Below, in pieces: positions 18,646 through 28,652 of a stretch of DNA of 64,000 nt. The stretch lies in contig OZ024875.1 of assembly GCA_964017185.1 (NCBI GenBank), positions 64,723,043-64,787,042 on the forward strand, given 5' to 3'. Under the pieces are notes generated by a model. It saw only the letters and a program-made list of their open reading frames with translations, was not told the origin of the DNA and made no database searches. Position numbers and translations under genes: made by a program. Source of the DNA: Rugalucina vietnamica. Lineage: Eukaryota; Mollusca; Bivalvia; Lucinida; Lucinidae. Numbering within the stretch: the stretch's first letter is position 1; each line of letters opens with the position of its first letter.

Positions 18646-19071
18646 ATGCATCAGGGCTATTACATTGAGAAAGACCTGGAATACCAAGCAGACGTATACA
18701 GACAGACATTCTCGTCACATAAATCCAACGAACCAAGTGCCTTACAGAAAGAAGTGGAAGGACAAGATGTGAAAAGAGAAAACTTTCTCGTCAAAGCTGT
18801 ATTGATGAATCTGAGAGAAGGTGTCAGAGACTATGTTCGACATGAATGTCAGGGATGTAGAATTGACCATCCAAGTCAGAAATACTACGATATGTGTCTA
18901 TGGACCACTGCAGAAGAATGGATCACTGACTACAAGTACCATGAACCAGCTTTAGAATGCCTCAACATCTTTGATGTCCTCGAGGATTTTGATGATCTCA
19001 TGTGGGAACACATGATGGGATCACAGAGAAAGAGACATGACAGATCAGTGGAAGACATTCTGGGCCAATAA
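18646..19071 (+). CDS. conserved unknown Polinton protein (CxGC..HPSQ type)
   Basis: 141 aa, starting four bases after the major capsid stop. The block RHECQGCRIDHPSQKYYDMC contains Cys and His residues that could bind a metal, and resembles blocks I associate with a protein of this position in invertebrate Polintons; its job is unknown. The C-terminus is acidic, then basic. Another frame that overlaps its last 35 bases (19037-19180) may be its displaced C-terminus or a separate small gene. Confidence 0.65.
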   Translation: MHQGYYIEKDLEYQADVYRQTFSSHKSNEPSALQKEVEGQDVKRENFLVKAVLMNLREGVRDYVRHECQGCRIDHPSQKYYDMCLWTTAEEWITDYKYHEPALECLNIFDVLEDFDDLMWEHMMGSQRKRHDRSVEDILGQ

Positions 19072-19180
19072 ACTGTTAGAATCATACCAAGAAGCAACAG
19101 CAGCTGAAGAAGAAAGAACAGCTGAAGAAAACAACAAAGAACAAGATTGTCCAGAATCATCTCCACCAACAGAAAATTGA
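19037..19180 (+). CDS. possible overlapping small ORF before the protease
   Basis: 47 codons from ATG 19037, in a different frame from the gene it overlaps, ending three bases before the protease ATG (19183). The product would be Glu/Ala-rich and helical (ESYQEATAAEEERTAEEN) after a Trp-rich start. It fills the gap exactly, which supports coding, but it could equally be the C-terminus of the preceding protein after a single frameshift. Confidence 0.35.
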   Translation: MTDQWKTFWANKLLESYQEATAAEEERTAEENNKEQDCPESSPPTEN

Positions 19181-19182
19181 AA

Positions 19183-19761
19183 ATGGATACTATACAACTC
19201 AGCAGAATATTGAACAATATGCCAGTGAAAGGAGAAGTGTGTGCTAAAGACTTATTACCAGATAGAAAACCACTGCACACAAAAGCATACATAGTAAACA
19301 CAGACTTGTCAGATGATCCAGGAGAACATTGGACAGCAGTGTACTTCAGAGACGATAGAGTGATCTTCTTTGATTCCTATGGTTTGCCACCAGATGAAGA
19401 TTACATCCTACCATTTATCAAACGAAATTCAACTGGATGGATACAGAACACACAAGTGTTACAAGATCCATGGAGTAACACTTGTGGAATGTGGTGTATC
19501 TATATCATCTACCAGCTCAACAGAGGACATGATCTGAAAGCAGCTATTCACAAAGAGCTCAAAGGCACAGGAGAAGACTTATCTCAAAATGACAGAGACA
19601 TTGACATGTGGTTCAGAAAGAACTATGGAACATTTATCAAAGACAGTACAATGTGCAAGACAATTCCAGACATCCTTTTAAAACAAAGAGTACAAACTTG
19701 CAGATGTCTGCATAAAACACATTGTCTTTCAAAACAGTATCCCATGTACAGATTATTGTAA
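19183..19761 (+). CDS. PRO: Polinton maturation protease (adenovirus/Ulp1-type cysteine protease)
   Basis: 192 aa from ATG 19183; the upstream TTG in frame is ignored. Cysteine protease of the C5/Ulp1 clan, expected to cleave capsid precursors during maturation. The catalytic set is visible: H49 (GEHWTAV), D64 (FFDSYG), Q94 (LQDPW) and C101 (NTCGMWC). The length is right for the family. It is the last gene on the right; AATAAA at 19857-19862 is a likely polyadenylation signal. The ORF is intact. Confidence 0.9.
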   Translation: MDTIQLSRILNNMPVKGEVCAKDLLPDRKPLHTKAYIVNTDLSDDPGEHWTAVYFRDDRVIFFDSYGLPPDEDYILPFIKRNSTGWIQNTQVLQDPWSNTCGMWCIYIIYQLNRGHDLKAAIHKELKGTGEDLSQNDRDIDMWFRKNYGTFIKDSTMCKTIPDILLKQRVQTCRCLHKTHCLSKQYPMYRLL

Positions 19762-19856
19762 ATATGTTAACTTGTTGTTAAGAGTTACATTGTAAACGAG
19801 AACAGAGGGACGGTCCTAATCCTCTGTTTCATCGTGCATTCACAGTTAGCGGGACA

Positions 19857-19862
19857 AATAAA
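19857..19862 (+). terminator. polyadenylation signal of the Polinton right gene block
   Basis: AATAAA, 96 bases after the protease stop codon. Confidence 0.45.
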
Positions 19863-19971
19863 ATTGTTGAAAATGTTAGTCAGTCTTTGGTTTTCATTTC
19901 TCCTCTCAGGAGGTAGTAGTAAAGGGTTTAAAGTTTGACAATAACTAGCTGAGTTTTTGACGCTAATCAAT

Positions 19972-20158
19972 GTTCTCGAGATACGAGAACATTGAAAAGC
20001 CTCAATATATTAGGAAGACGCTATAAAGTTATGCCTTTTGACTAGTTGAGGTCTTGAGATACAAGACCAAGAAACAGTGAAACGCATACCACTTTAAAGC
20101 CTCTAAGGAAGCTATAGAGTCATGCCTCAAACAGAGTTGAAGTCTTGAGATACAAGAC
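19972..20158. repeat. three palindromic repeats near the right Polinton end
   Basis: GTTCTCGAGATACGAGAAC at 19972-19990 and GTCTTGAGATACAAGAC at 20051-20067 and 20142-20158. Each is an inverted repeat around GAGATAC. The spacers (79 and 91 bases) share words such as GAAGCTATAGAGT/GACGCTATAAAGT and TCATGCCT/TTATGCCT, so the whole is a degenerate tandem repeat of 80-90 bases. No gene is present from 19762 to 20340. Confidence 0.7.
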
Positions 20159-20359
20159 TAAGACACTCTTCAGACGCATTCAGCTGTATAGCAACAGAAA
20201 CTTCTACATACCCACACGACTGCCCCAGACAAGTCCAGCAAGTGGCACAATGTGACAAGTCTACCCAGAAACACATTACTTAAAGTCCCTGTCTTAACTC
20301 AAGGATACTTACCTACACATGCAACTTAGCTAGTTCATAAACTGAGACCCAGGGTGCGC

Positions 20360-20482
20360 GGTATGGCTCCATTTTCTGAAAAATTATAGCTCCATTTTTA
20401 TGGCTCCATTTCTAGCGCTACGCTTATCTGAAATGGAGCCATAAAAATGGAGCTATAATTTTTCAGAAAATGGAGCCATACC
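20360..20482. repeat. long hairpin, 53-bp arms
   Basis: Arms 20360-20412 and 20430-20482 are inverted copies with a 17-base loop. Inside each arm GGCTCCATTTT recurs. It could be a small fold-back element just beyond, or at, the right edge of the Polinton. Confidence 0.8.
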
Positions 20483-20548
20483 GCCGGCCATTACTACTAT
20501 CAGGCCACTGATACATATAGAAAAAGTATTTACAAAGTGTATTCAGTT

Positions 20549-20730
20549 GTGGTTCTGTCTGTTTTATGGTTTGGAGTCGATTTTTGTGCTGTTGGAACCT
20601 TGTATACGTTTTCATATTTTATTTAAGTTCGGGTAGTCGAGTGGACGCCTATTGGGAAATAGCTGTTCACTCGGCTTACGTTATCTTTTCTTAGTATAAC
20701 TACCCTTTTCCCACCCCGGTTTTTTGAGAC
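20549..20730 (+). mobile_element. diverged 3' tail of the Penelope-like element
   Basis: Recognisable by comparison with the better copies in this window (for example 51,420-51,733): the same order of GTGGTTCT, TGTGCTGTTGG, GCCTATTGGGAAA and CACTCGGCTTACG. It is non-coding. Confidence 0.6.
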
Positions 20731-20752
20731 GCCTACTACCTTGTTTTTTATA

Positions 20753-20968
20753 TGAGCCGCCTCGTGGTAAACCCAACAATGTGGTTTTCGTAAACCGACG
20801 TGCACAAACACAGAAAAGCCTAGAAGCTTGAAATTTTCATTTATAAATTGTAGGAATTTAGGAATTGTACTATCCAGGTAGCGAAAACAAAGGCGCTGAT
20901 CAGCTTCGCAGTTACTGCGTCTTTGTTTTCGCATATGCAGATTGTTGGTTTTCTCATGAGGCGGCTCA
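20753..20968. mobile_element. GAGCCGCC MITE, copy 1
   Basis: Inverted ends TGAGCCGCCTCGTGG... and ...CATGAGGCGGCTCA, internal word GCGAAAACAAAGGCGCTGAT. It belongs to a nine-copy family in the window. The flanks 20969-21285 show nothing else recognisable. Confidence 0.8.
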
Positions 20969-21285
20969 GTTATGTTGCTGGCAGTGCACGCATTGTATCT
21001 AATAAAATATAAAAAAAAGTTTGAAGAATTCTAGACTGCGAAACAAAACCGAGACGAAAAAAAAAGAAGATTGGAGTATGAGACTAAAAGAAATGATGCA
21101 GAAGGCTATAGACAAGGGTCGTGTAATAAAGACTTGCAAGAACGAAACATTCAGGATAAAGCTCTTGGGGTCAGTGTATATATAACCAAGAATTAATGAA
21201 TACTTCAAAAGGACATTAGGACAATCAAGAATTTTGAGCTATTGCGACACAATTGACAAAGAGAGAAGAAGAATTTATGAGGGAT

Positions 21286-21431
21286 CCATGACATTTCGTC
21301 AAAAACCATTTCGTCTAAAGGACATGTCATTTAGACGAAAAGTCCTTTAGACCAAATGTCCTTTAGACGAAATGTCCTTTAGACGAAATGGCATTTAGAC
21401 GAAATGGTTTTAGACGAAATGTCCTGCACCC
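21286..21431. repeat. short tandem and inverted repeat of TTTAGACGAAATG
   Basis: Six to seven units of about 17 bases carrying AGACGAAATG, bounded by inverted copies of GACATTTCGTC / GACGAAATGTC. It may be a compact fold-back element. Confidence 0.7.
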
Positions 21432-21454
21432 ATTTATGAGATAAATCATCAGGA

Positions 21455-21640
21455 AAACATGTCCATGTAAAGTATACCCATTGAACCCGACTTTTATATG
21501 GCAAAACTGTGGTATGCAGGGGTATACCCATTTTTCTTATTTTTGGTCCAAAACATAGATTCTGGGTGCTCGTTAGAACCGCCTCGATGAGGCGCTTCTA
21601 ACGTATACCCACATTTTATGTTTTGAGCAAAAATATTGAA
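21455..21640. repeat. palindromic repeat with GGTATACCC words, copy 1
   Basis: Contains GCAGGGGTATACCC, a central CGCCTCGATGAGGCG and AACGTATACCCACA. The better copy is at about 60,683-60,975, with fragments at 26,690 and at the window end. From 21,641 to 22,300 no gene or repeat was recognised. Confidence 0.6.
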
Positions 21641-22303
21641 AGATCGGCCCGTCCCTTAGAGTGTAAAGGATGTCCGGCAAAGTGTTCTCTACTATTGCTC
21701 ACCCTCTGAAACGACCTGTTGACTGACAATTCTACAAAAAAGGCCATCTGTAATTAAGAAACCTCCATTTCGTTTTGAAGCTTAGCAAGCGCAGGTGTTT
21801 CCAACAATATTTAATAGAGAAACTATAAAATTCGTTAGTGTTGACTTATGCAGAAGTTGCTTCAAAGTCCACAGTGATTCCGCAATCGTCCAACATTGAA
21901 CCTCAGTAGAAATCATTTATTGACATGAAGTTTGGGCTATATTGGCCATTCAGAGCTCAACTAATGTGTTAATAACTCCTAATAGCCGTAGGCATCTTGT
22001 CACTTCGTCATTGCTCTGGATAGTCATTTTCTCAGCGGCATAGTTGATTGCTTTGCTGAGTAAAAACTTCTTTAGCCTCAGATATTTCATTATTCCAACA
22101 GAGATATCTTTGCTCGACTTCTTTGCTACAGTACGAAAGGACATATTCTATATTAGAATCCACGAATGCAAGGCGTAACAATATTCTATTCAATGCTTTT
22201 CGAGTAGGAAGTTATGCTCCCTACAGTAAGGATTGTTTATTATATGGCAAGTGATGAAATATAGAGAAATATGTATTAAATATAACCAATATTTGAAAAA
22301 GTC

Positions 22304-22358
22304 ATATTTTCACATGTGAAAATATAAAAAAAGTTATATTTTCACATGTGAAAATATA
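22304..22358. repeat. tandem pair of a perfect palindrome
   Basis: ATATTTTCACATGTGAAAAT occurs twice, separated by a short A-rich spacer. Each copy is its own inverse complement. Confidence 0.7.
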
Positions 22359-22567
22359 AGATTTGGGAATACGCAAATTACGATTCCACCGTTTCATTTC
22401 TAATTTATACATAACTAAATTTTATAATCTATGCTATTGTTGACGCAATGAACGTTCACACACAATAGCGACATAATGACGTGACGTAATGACGTCATTT
22501 AAGATTTTGACGTCATATACTTTAGCGCGCAACGTTACAATGACTACATGCAATATAATAAAAAGAA

Positions 22568-22721
22568 AATTCAAGTTTTTGTCGTGAATATGAGTTTTAT
22601 TTCATCTCGTGAAGTGAAAAATTGTATATTTCATTCGTGCCTTCGGCACTCATGAAATATAAAAAAAAATTCACTTCACTCAATGAAATAAAACTCATAT
22701 TCACTCCAAAAACTTGAATAT
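22568..22721. repeat. hairpin-forming inverted repeat
   Basis: Arms begin TTCAAGTTTTTGTCGTGAAT and end with its near inverse complement; the loop contains GTGCCTTCGGCAC. Upstream, 22,440-22,550 is rich in TGACGTCA-like words. Confidence 0.7.
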
Positions 22722-22797
22722 CCTCTATTTATAGATCTACTTTTTGAAGCACTACTTAATAAGTGTCAATTCATCTTTCTCCACTAACCATTATGAA

Positions 22798-22971
22798 TGA
22801 GCCACGTCGTGGGAAAACCAACAGGCTGTACAATCACAGAAGATGGTTAGAAGCTGGAAATTTCCGTGTAGCGAAAACAAAGGCGCTGATCAGCTTCGCA
22901 GTTACTGCGAAACTGATATACGCCTTTGGTTTCGCATATGCAAATTGTTGGTTTTCTCATGAGGCGGCTCA
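22798..22971. mobile_element. GAGCCGCC MITE, copy 2
   Basis: Same ends and central palindrome as the family, shorter than the approximately 235-bp full form. Confidence 0.7.
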
Positions 22972-22983
22972 TAAAAAGAACGA

Positions 22984-23140
22984 CAAGTGAAACAAGTCAC
23001 CATAAAGTCAAGTTTCATTAGAGTTGTTAATGAAACTATCAGTCTCTATTTCCTAAAGGCTCCCTCTGCAGTATTACAATATCACAAAATCCGCCTTGGG
23101 ACTACAGAGCAAAGATATTTGATAAGATTTTGTGAGCTTG
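22984..23140. repeat. start of the A/B repeat unit, solitary copy
   Basis: CATAAAGTCAAGTTTCATTA and CCTAAAGGCTCCCTCTGC recur at about 32,140 and 38,600 as the first part of the duplicated units A and B. No gene is supported from 23,140 to 23,400. Confidence 0.7.
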
Positions 23141-23411
23141 AGGATAGCGGAAAGACAAGTAGTTATGTTTCCAAGAACTGGATGTATACGGCGACCGATG
23201 TCACGAACAAACGGATTAATTGGTAAACAATATACCGAGAACTCTGTAGCGCCATGTAACTTTTAAACGATTTAATGAAAACACTCAAAGCGATTGAGTG
23301 CCCCAAATCACGAAAGATAGCTCGATCGGTAGCATTGATAAGCTTTTGATCTTTTATATGATCTTCCTATATTATTTGTAACTTTTAAATCATTTGTGTG
23401 CCTGATAAAAA

Positions 23412-23586
<175 letters not shown>

Positions 23587-23789
23587 CATGTCTAATATAA
23601 AATACGAAAAACGAAAAAAAAGTCTGAATAATGACAATAATCAGTGTCCGTATTCACTGGAGGGCCGTATGAAAGATTGGTGAAAATGCTCTGTTTTAGT
23701 TAATTATGACAGTTATTTGTGTACAATAAATTATTTAACACTTCAAGCATGCTTTTCGGTTCTGATTTTGGTATAACTCGAATCTGTAA

Positions 23790-25003
23790 TGTTACGTCTA
23801 CACCGGGCCACGTTCTCACTACGTCCTAAAAAAATAAGGACGTAGTGAGGACGTGGTACGGTCTTGTAGGACGTGGTAGGAACGTAGTAAGGACGTAGTG
23901 AGGTCTTGATGGACGCGGAGGTCTTGGTGAAATTTTGAACATGCTCAAAAGAAACGTGGCGAGGACGGGGTGGAATTAGAACGCAGTAAGGACGTAGTAA
24001 GGACGTGGTAAGGACGTAGTAGGAACTTGTAGGACGTAGAAAGAACGTGGCGCAAACGTAGTGCGGTCTTCGTGGACGCGATGCAAATTTGTTGCAGACC
24101 ATCAAGACCTCGCTACGCTTCTACTACGTCCTCGCTACGTCCATCAAGTTCTCGACAAGACCATACCACGCTTCTTGTACGTCCTTACCGCGTCCTAGAA
24201 GACTGCACTGCGTTCTTATCACGTCCTAGCGGTTCCTAACACGTCCTTAGTAGGTTCTTATCACGTTCACACCAGGTTCGAACTACGTCCTCCACGTTTT
24301 ATTAATTTTGTTTTAATTGTCCCGTACCCTCAAGCAATTGCTTTCGCTTTTATTTAAATCATATCGAAATCGAAACTTGAACAGAGAAGTACTCTTGTAA
24401 CTTGCTCTCCTTCAAGGACATCATGCCTTACTTGGTGCACAGGCTGCACTTGTGCTATTTCACAGGAGGAGGAATAGAAGGCCAAGATCCTGTTGGGTGC
24501 GCCCTTGGCTATCAGCTGAAAGGAGGCTTCAGTATGGGCATTACGACCCACTACTAGCGGAGTTGAGGATAGAGGCATTCTTCAATTTCATGCGAATACC
24601 ACCGGAAATGTTGTCCGCCCGTCATTTTCTTACTGCAATTTCAAGCTGTTTCGCAACTTATCTGACTCTTAATACACGACTGATTAATATATTTACAGTT
24701 AGAACGTACTGGAAAAGTAGTTCGCGCGTGGTATGAACTGCTTGGTCTTTGTGAGGACGTAGCAAGGACGTAGTGGAAACGGGATGAACTTGGTGAGCGC
24801 GTATTGAGGACGTAGTGGAAACGTGAAGGACGTAGTAAGGACGTGGTGCGGACGTAATAAGAACGTGGCGGGGACGTAGTAAGGACGTAGTGGGAACTTA
24901 GAAATCCAAAATTGTTTCATTTTGTCCCCGTCCTCGCCACGTTCTTGAATTTTTAGAACGTGGTAAGGACGTAGTGAGAACGTGGTCAGGTGTAGACGTA
25001 ACA
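23790..25003. mobile_element. PIF/Harbinger-type element with GGACGTAG-rich arms
   Basis: 1,214 bp. Ends TGTTACGTCTACACC and GGTGTAGACGTAACA are inverted repeats that continue with CCACGTTCTCACTACGTCC, about 40 bp in all with a few mismatches. They are flanked by TAA at 23787-23789 and 25004-25006, the 3-bp duplication of the PIF/Harbinger superfamily. Both arms (23,800-24,290 and 24,740-24,990) are built from dozens of 10-11-base repeats such as GGACGTAGT and GGACGTGGT. The middle carries a transposase remnant. Confidence 0.8.
24427..24640 (+). pseudogene. remnant of a Harbinger transposase N-terminus
   Basis: The plus-strand frame reads RRRNRRPRSCWVRPWLSAER, then QYGHYDPLLAELR and FFNFMRIPPEM, the pattern that opens HARBI1/Harbinger transposases (Arg-rich, W-V-R-PW, FFNFMRM-type). 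No DDE catalytic core follows; only about 70 codons survive. It fits the TAA duplication of the element that carries it. Confidence 0.7.
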
Positions 25004-25037
25004 TAAGTTTCTTAAATTTGTAAACCAATTCACCATA

Positions 25038-25514
25038 TTTACATTTTTATTGCAATCGCCCTAGATGAAAGTATCTTTCTTGATGTTCTTCATTTCCCAA
25101 TGAAAAACATTAAGTCACGTGGTCTAGAGGTCACGCCTATGGGAGGGGCGACGTCAAAACCCATCCAGTGACGTTGTTTGTTTACTCTTGTTATCGTGAC
25201 GTTGGTCGCGTATCGCCATGACGTTAGGCGCGAAAATTTGACGTTTTGGCTGTTCCAAAATTACGTTAAGTCGGATTTAATGTCAAATGACATGGAAATG
25301 AACGGTGATATGCGCAATTAAAAATCTGATACTTTATTAATAATATAAAATGTAAATATAAGTATTGAAATTCAGATTTTAGCTTTCAGTAGATGATGAA
25401 AAACATTAGCTGTTTTAATGTCTCCGAGAAGCCCTTCGGGCTTCACAGACATTAAAACAGCCTAATGTTTTTCATCATCCAGTGAAAGCTAAAATCTGAA
25501 TTTCAATCCTTATA
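25038..25514. mobile_element. 477-bp insertion with a long hairpin, inside the Penelope-like copy
   Basis: The copy at 35,945-36,000 reads straight through this point (CACCATAAAATTCAGG), so this is an insertion. It appears flanked by TA. Its right third (25,363-25,507) is a near-perfect inverted repeat around GAAGCCCTTCGGGCTTC. Confidence 0.7.
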
Positions 25515-26116
25515 TAAAATTCAGGTTCCGAAAGGCCCTCACTTAAAAGCGTCTTTAACCCAACATTATATTTGGAAATCAATTCATAGTGTCTACGATA
25601 AAATTTAGAAAAGGTTTTTCGAAGTTTATGATACCGATAGCCCTGTTGGAGAAGTTTTGCCGTTAAACATTTATTTCGAGCGTTGAAGTCTGTAACATGA
25701 TTGCAGACTCTAGCAAACCTAATAAGTTGCGAAATGTATACACCATAAGAAGCACGGCGAGGAACGTCACCATCCAAAAAAGGAAAATTTACCATATCAA
25801 GATCAAAGTCATCGCGCTTATCATAGATTTTAGAAGAATCAAATCCATTTGCAACAGAAAGATGTAGATCTAAAAAGGGGGCTTCGGTATCTGAGATATT
25901 GGCCTTGTTCAACTGTAGTTCAGGTGGATAAATTTGATTGACCATACCTTCAAAATAAGGGTTGTCAATGTTCAAAAGGTCATCGAGGTACCTAGATGTG
26001 GAATTGAATGCCTCGATAACATTAGCTTGATTATCATGGTCAAGAGAATCCATGAAATCTCTTTCGTAGCAGTATAAAAATAAATCAGCTACGAGAGGTG
26101 CGCAATTTGTACCCAT
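25515..26116 (-). pseudogene. Penelope-like reverse transcriptase, C-terminal part
   Basis: About 200 codons from MGTNCAPLVADLFLYCYERD through the catalytic RYLDDLLNID, then APFLDLHLSVANGF, NFPFLDGDVPRRASYG and the conserved RHYELISKYNVGLKTLL. It copies the element's RNA in intact relatives. The 5' part of the gene is missing and the last 13 codons of the open frame come from the inserted hairpin element. The same family, more damaged, is at 35.8-37.1 kb. Confidence 0.75.
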
Positions 26117-26190
26117 CGGAATTCCAACAATTTGTCTGTATAATTTGATCCCAAATCTAATATAAATATTATCAAGGAGAAAGGATAAAG

Positions 26191-26689
26191 TGTCTTTTTA
26201 TCTTTCCAGTGATGCCTCATTTGAACTTGTAGCATCGGCCGTGGCTTGGAAAAAACAATGTCAAAGCTGACTAGTCGTCAATCCAGTTTTCACAAAATTG
26301 CTATATTGTAGACTCTTGTCTTAAAAGCATAGACTTTGAAGACAAGTTTCCTCATGAAAACAGATCGGTGCACACGACAAGATGTTAAGGTATGTCATAC
26401 TGCTTTTCCTGCATCATAATCATTTCCTAGATGGCAATATCAGGCTGCAAAGCACAACAGCAAACAAACAATTCTTTAATCTTACCAACAATATGCCGAA
26501 TTTGGTGCTGAGAAACCGGCCTCCTTTCCTCCTGAAGCACCACAGCAAGAGCCTGGAGAGTTTTTGGTGCCAGTATTCCACACCAGACCATATAATGCTG
26601 TCCCAGAATGTGTAACACTGGTTCAGCGTGAGGCATGTCTGGTGGATGGGTTGCCTAGTCCTTGACCTCAACGTTGTTCCGACGTAGGT
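26191..26689. other. no recognised feature
   Basis: Short antiparallel frames near 26,380-26,670 overlap one another and show no family pattern. Confidence 0.5.
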
Positions 26690-26835
26690 ACTCTTGGGTG
26701 ATACTGCCCAATATCAACGTCGATGCGACGTCATGATGACGCATCGACGTCGATCTGACGCGGTTCTAACGTGTACCCACAATCTATGTTTTGAGCAAAA
26801 ATAAGAAAAATAACAAAAATTTTCAGCTGAAAATT
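26690..26835. repeat. palindromic repeat with GTGTACCC words, copy 2
   Basis: A central palindrome CGATGCGACGTCATGATGAC... then TTCTAACGTGTACCCACAAT, shared with the copies at 21.5 and 60.8 kb. 26,836-27,439 holds nothing I recognise. Confidence 0.55.
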
Positions 26836-27439
26836 TTCAATTTCTAAAGCTCAAAAATCTCTGTTTATTTCATGGGCGTATTTTCGTAATGTTTTCAAGT
26901 CACGGTCGCAGAGAAGTATGTGTGCATGTCTTGATTCGAATAACTTAAAATATCTATCGTAGCAGTCTGAGCAACAAAGACAAAAAGGTCAATTGAAATG
27001 GTCAAAGGAAACAATGCTTCTATTACATATCCTACGATATTGTTGGTATTTTATGTACACTCAAAGCGATTGAGTGCTCAAAAGATGATTTTTGTTAACT
27101 GGTTAACCAAACAAAACAAACAATTATGAGTGGGTGACAAAATATTATATACTAAGGGTTATTTAAATGCACATGTGCGTTGAATAAAATCATAAATACA
27201 GTTTATTACAAGTCATGTTTACATACCATGTGCTTTTTATGATAATAAAAACAATTAAACTAATATGTCATTTGTAAGCGTTTTATAGCTACATGTATTG
27301 GAGAAAAATCGGCTAAAAGGAAGAAATAATATCCACTTTAAAGTTGTTTCCCCTGAATTGTTAGTGTCTATTTGACGGTATGTCTCAAATCACCAGATTA
27401 GCATATTGCAATTTACGGAAGTGGAGTTTGGTGATCATT

Positions 27440-27672
27440 TGAGCCGCCTCGTAGGAAAGCAAACAATGTGGTTTTCGAACAGGTCCGACACAAATCGGGC
27501 TGTACAATTACAAAAGCAGGCTAGAAGCTTGAATTTTCGGATTTAAGTAGAAGAGGAACTGTACTATCCGAGTAGCGAAAACAAAGGCGCTGATCAGCTT
27601 CGCGGTTACCGCGGAGCTGATCTGCGTCTTTGTTTTCGCATATGCAGATTGTTGTTTTCTATGAGGCGCTCA
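27440..27672. mobile_element. GAGCCGCC MITE, copy 3
   Basis: Near full length with both inverted ends and the central self-complementary AGCTTCGCGGTTACCGCGGA. Confidence 0.8.
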
Positions 27673-27938
27673 AAATTTTATAGGATTTCAGTAATATTGG
27701 GATCCTACCAGGGACTGTCGAGATCTGGGGACAAGGTTAATTTTTCAGGGAGCTGGTTGTGGGGGGGGGGTGCAATCAAACACTTTTGGGCTTAAGGGAC
27801 CATGGGGCATAGATCTGAGGAAAAACATTATAGGGTGCAGTGTAGAAAAGTCATTTTACTTTCTGGGAGCAGGCAGCTAATACCCCACCAAGCCTCCGAT
27901 GAGATATAGTCCGTTTTGGCATGGCGATTTGTGTACTA

Positions 27939-28517
27939 ACAAGATACAAGATACAAGACTTTATTTGACCAATTTTGGGCCCAGCAAGGGCATACAAAGG
28001 TGTTGTACAGAGAATAAGAGAGGAAATCCAAATCAGAGATGAGAAAACACAAACTAAAAACAATCTAATATAAAACAATGTATTAATCCAAGTGTTCATG
28101 CAGGTACTGACCAAGTTTGTGAAGTCTATCAGAGTTTTCATTAGTCAGAATCCAGAAAAAATTCTGGAAACTATCCAGCTCCATAAAATTTCTGTTGGAG
28201 TCATTAATGATTTGAAAAAAGCTGTTTCTGAACGTATTAAACTTTGAGCATTCCATCAAAAAGTGCTGCTCATCTTCAATAGCACCTGTAGAACATTTGG
28301 TACACAGCCTTTCTGACCTATCCAGCTTGATATACCCAGTCTCAATTTTAAGTCTGTGGGTAGAAATTCTAAACCTTGTAATACTCCTACGGTAGCTGGA
28401 ATTTCTTATCTCATTAATATACTTTTCACAACCAAAGTGAGTTTTAAGTTTACAGTATGTATCCAGCTTTCCAAAGCAATAAACTTGCCTAGTAGTGTAC
28501 CACTCATTTAGATACAT
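27939..28517 (-). mobile_element. 5'-truncated LINE, 3' end
   Basis: A minus-strand 3' terminus ending in AATAAAGTCTTGTATCTTG, with TTGTATC repeated as a tail. The end of the coding region is retained upstream. The 5' break is at about 28,517, inside an older coding remnant. 27,673-27,938 contains only a G-run and no gene. Confidence 0.75.
28083..28517 (-). pseudogene. C-terminus of a LINE reverse-transcriptase polyprotein
   Basis: About 144 codons with the Cys/His pattern CTKCSTGAIEDEQHFLMEC, typical of the region after the RT in several LINE clades, preceded by RFRISTHRLKIETG. There is no RT core, because the copy is 5'-truncated. Confidence 0.65.
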
Positions 28518-28652
28518 TAATATTATAAATGAGTATGAAGATTCTCCAGACGTGGTTGTATTTCATCCATTAACCAATGACATAAAAACTAAGGCAACAG
28601 ACGAGTGTGTGAGTCTTATGAAAGATTTAACGGACCATGTCGTATTATGGTG
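28518..28652 (+). pseudogene. possible coding remnant interrupted by the LINE
   Basis: 44 plus-strand codons read like protein (DSPDVVVFHPLTNDIKTKA, then DECVSLMKDLTDH) and stop at TGA. The pattern recalls SGNH-hydrolase-like modules of invertebrate retroelement ORFs (LTND block), by eye only. It begins at the LINE junction, so the rest may have been lost or lie elsewhere. Confidence 0.35.

Larger units (their letters stand above)
25004..26190 (-). mobile_element. Penelope-like element fragment, copy a
   Basis: Minus-strand fragment of a retroelement whose reverse transcriptase and 3' tail recur at 34.7-38.4 kb and 58-59 kb. It is split by an insertion at 25,038-25,514 and bordered by the Harbinger element. 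I call it Penelope-like because of the RT pattern and the associated hammerhead-type sequences; another endonuclease-poor RT lineage is possible. Confidence 0.65.

Noticed and set aside
26420..26671. Overlapping ORFs on both strands near 26.5 kb as a transposase fragment
   Set aside because: No conserved motif could be identified on either strand.
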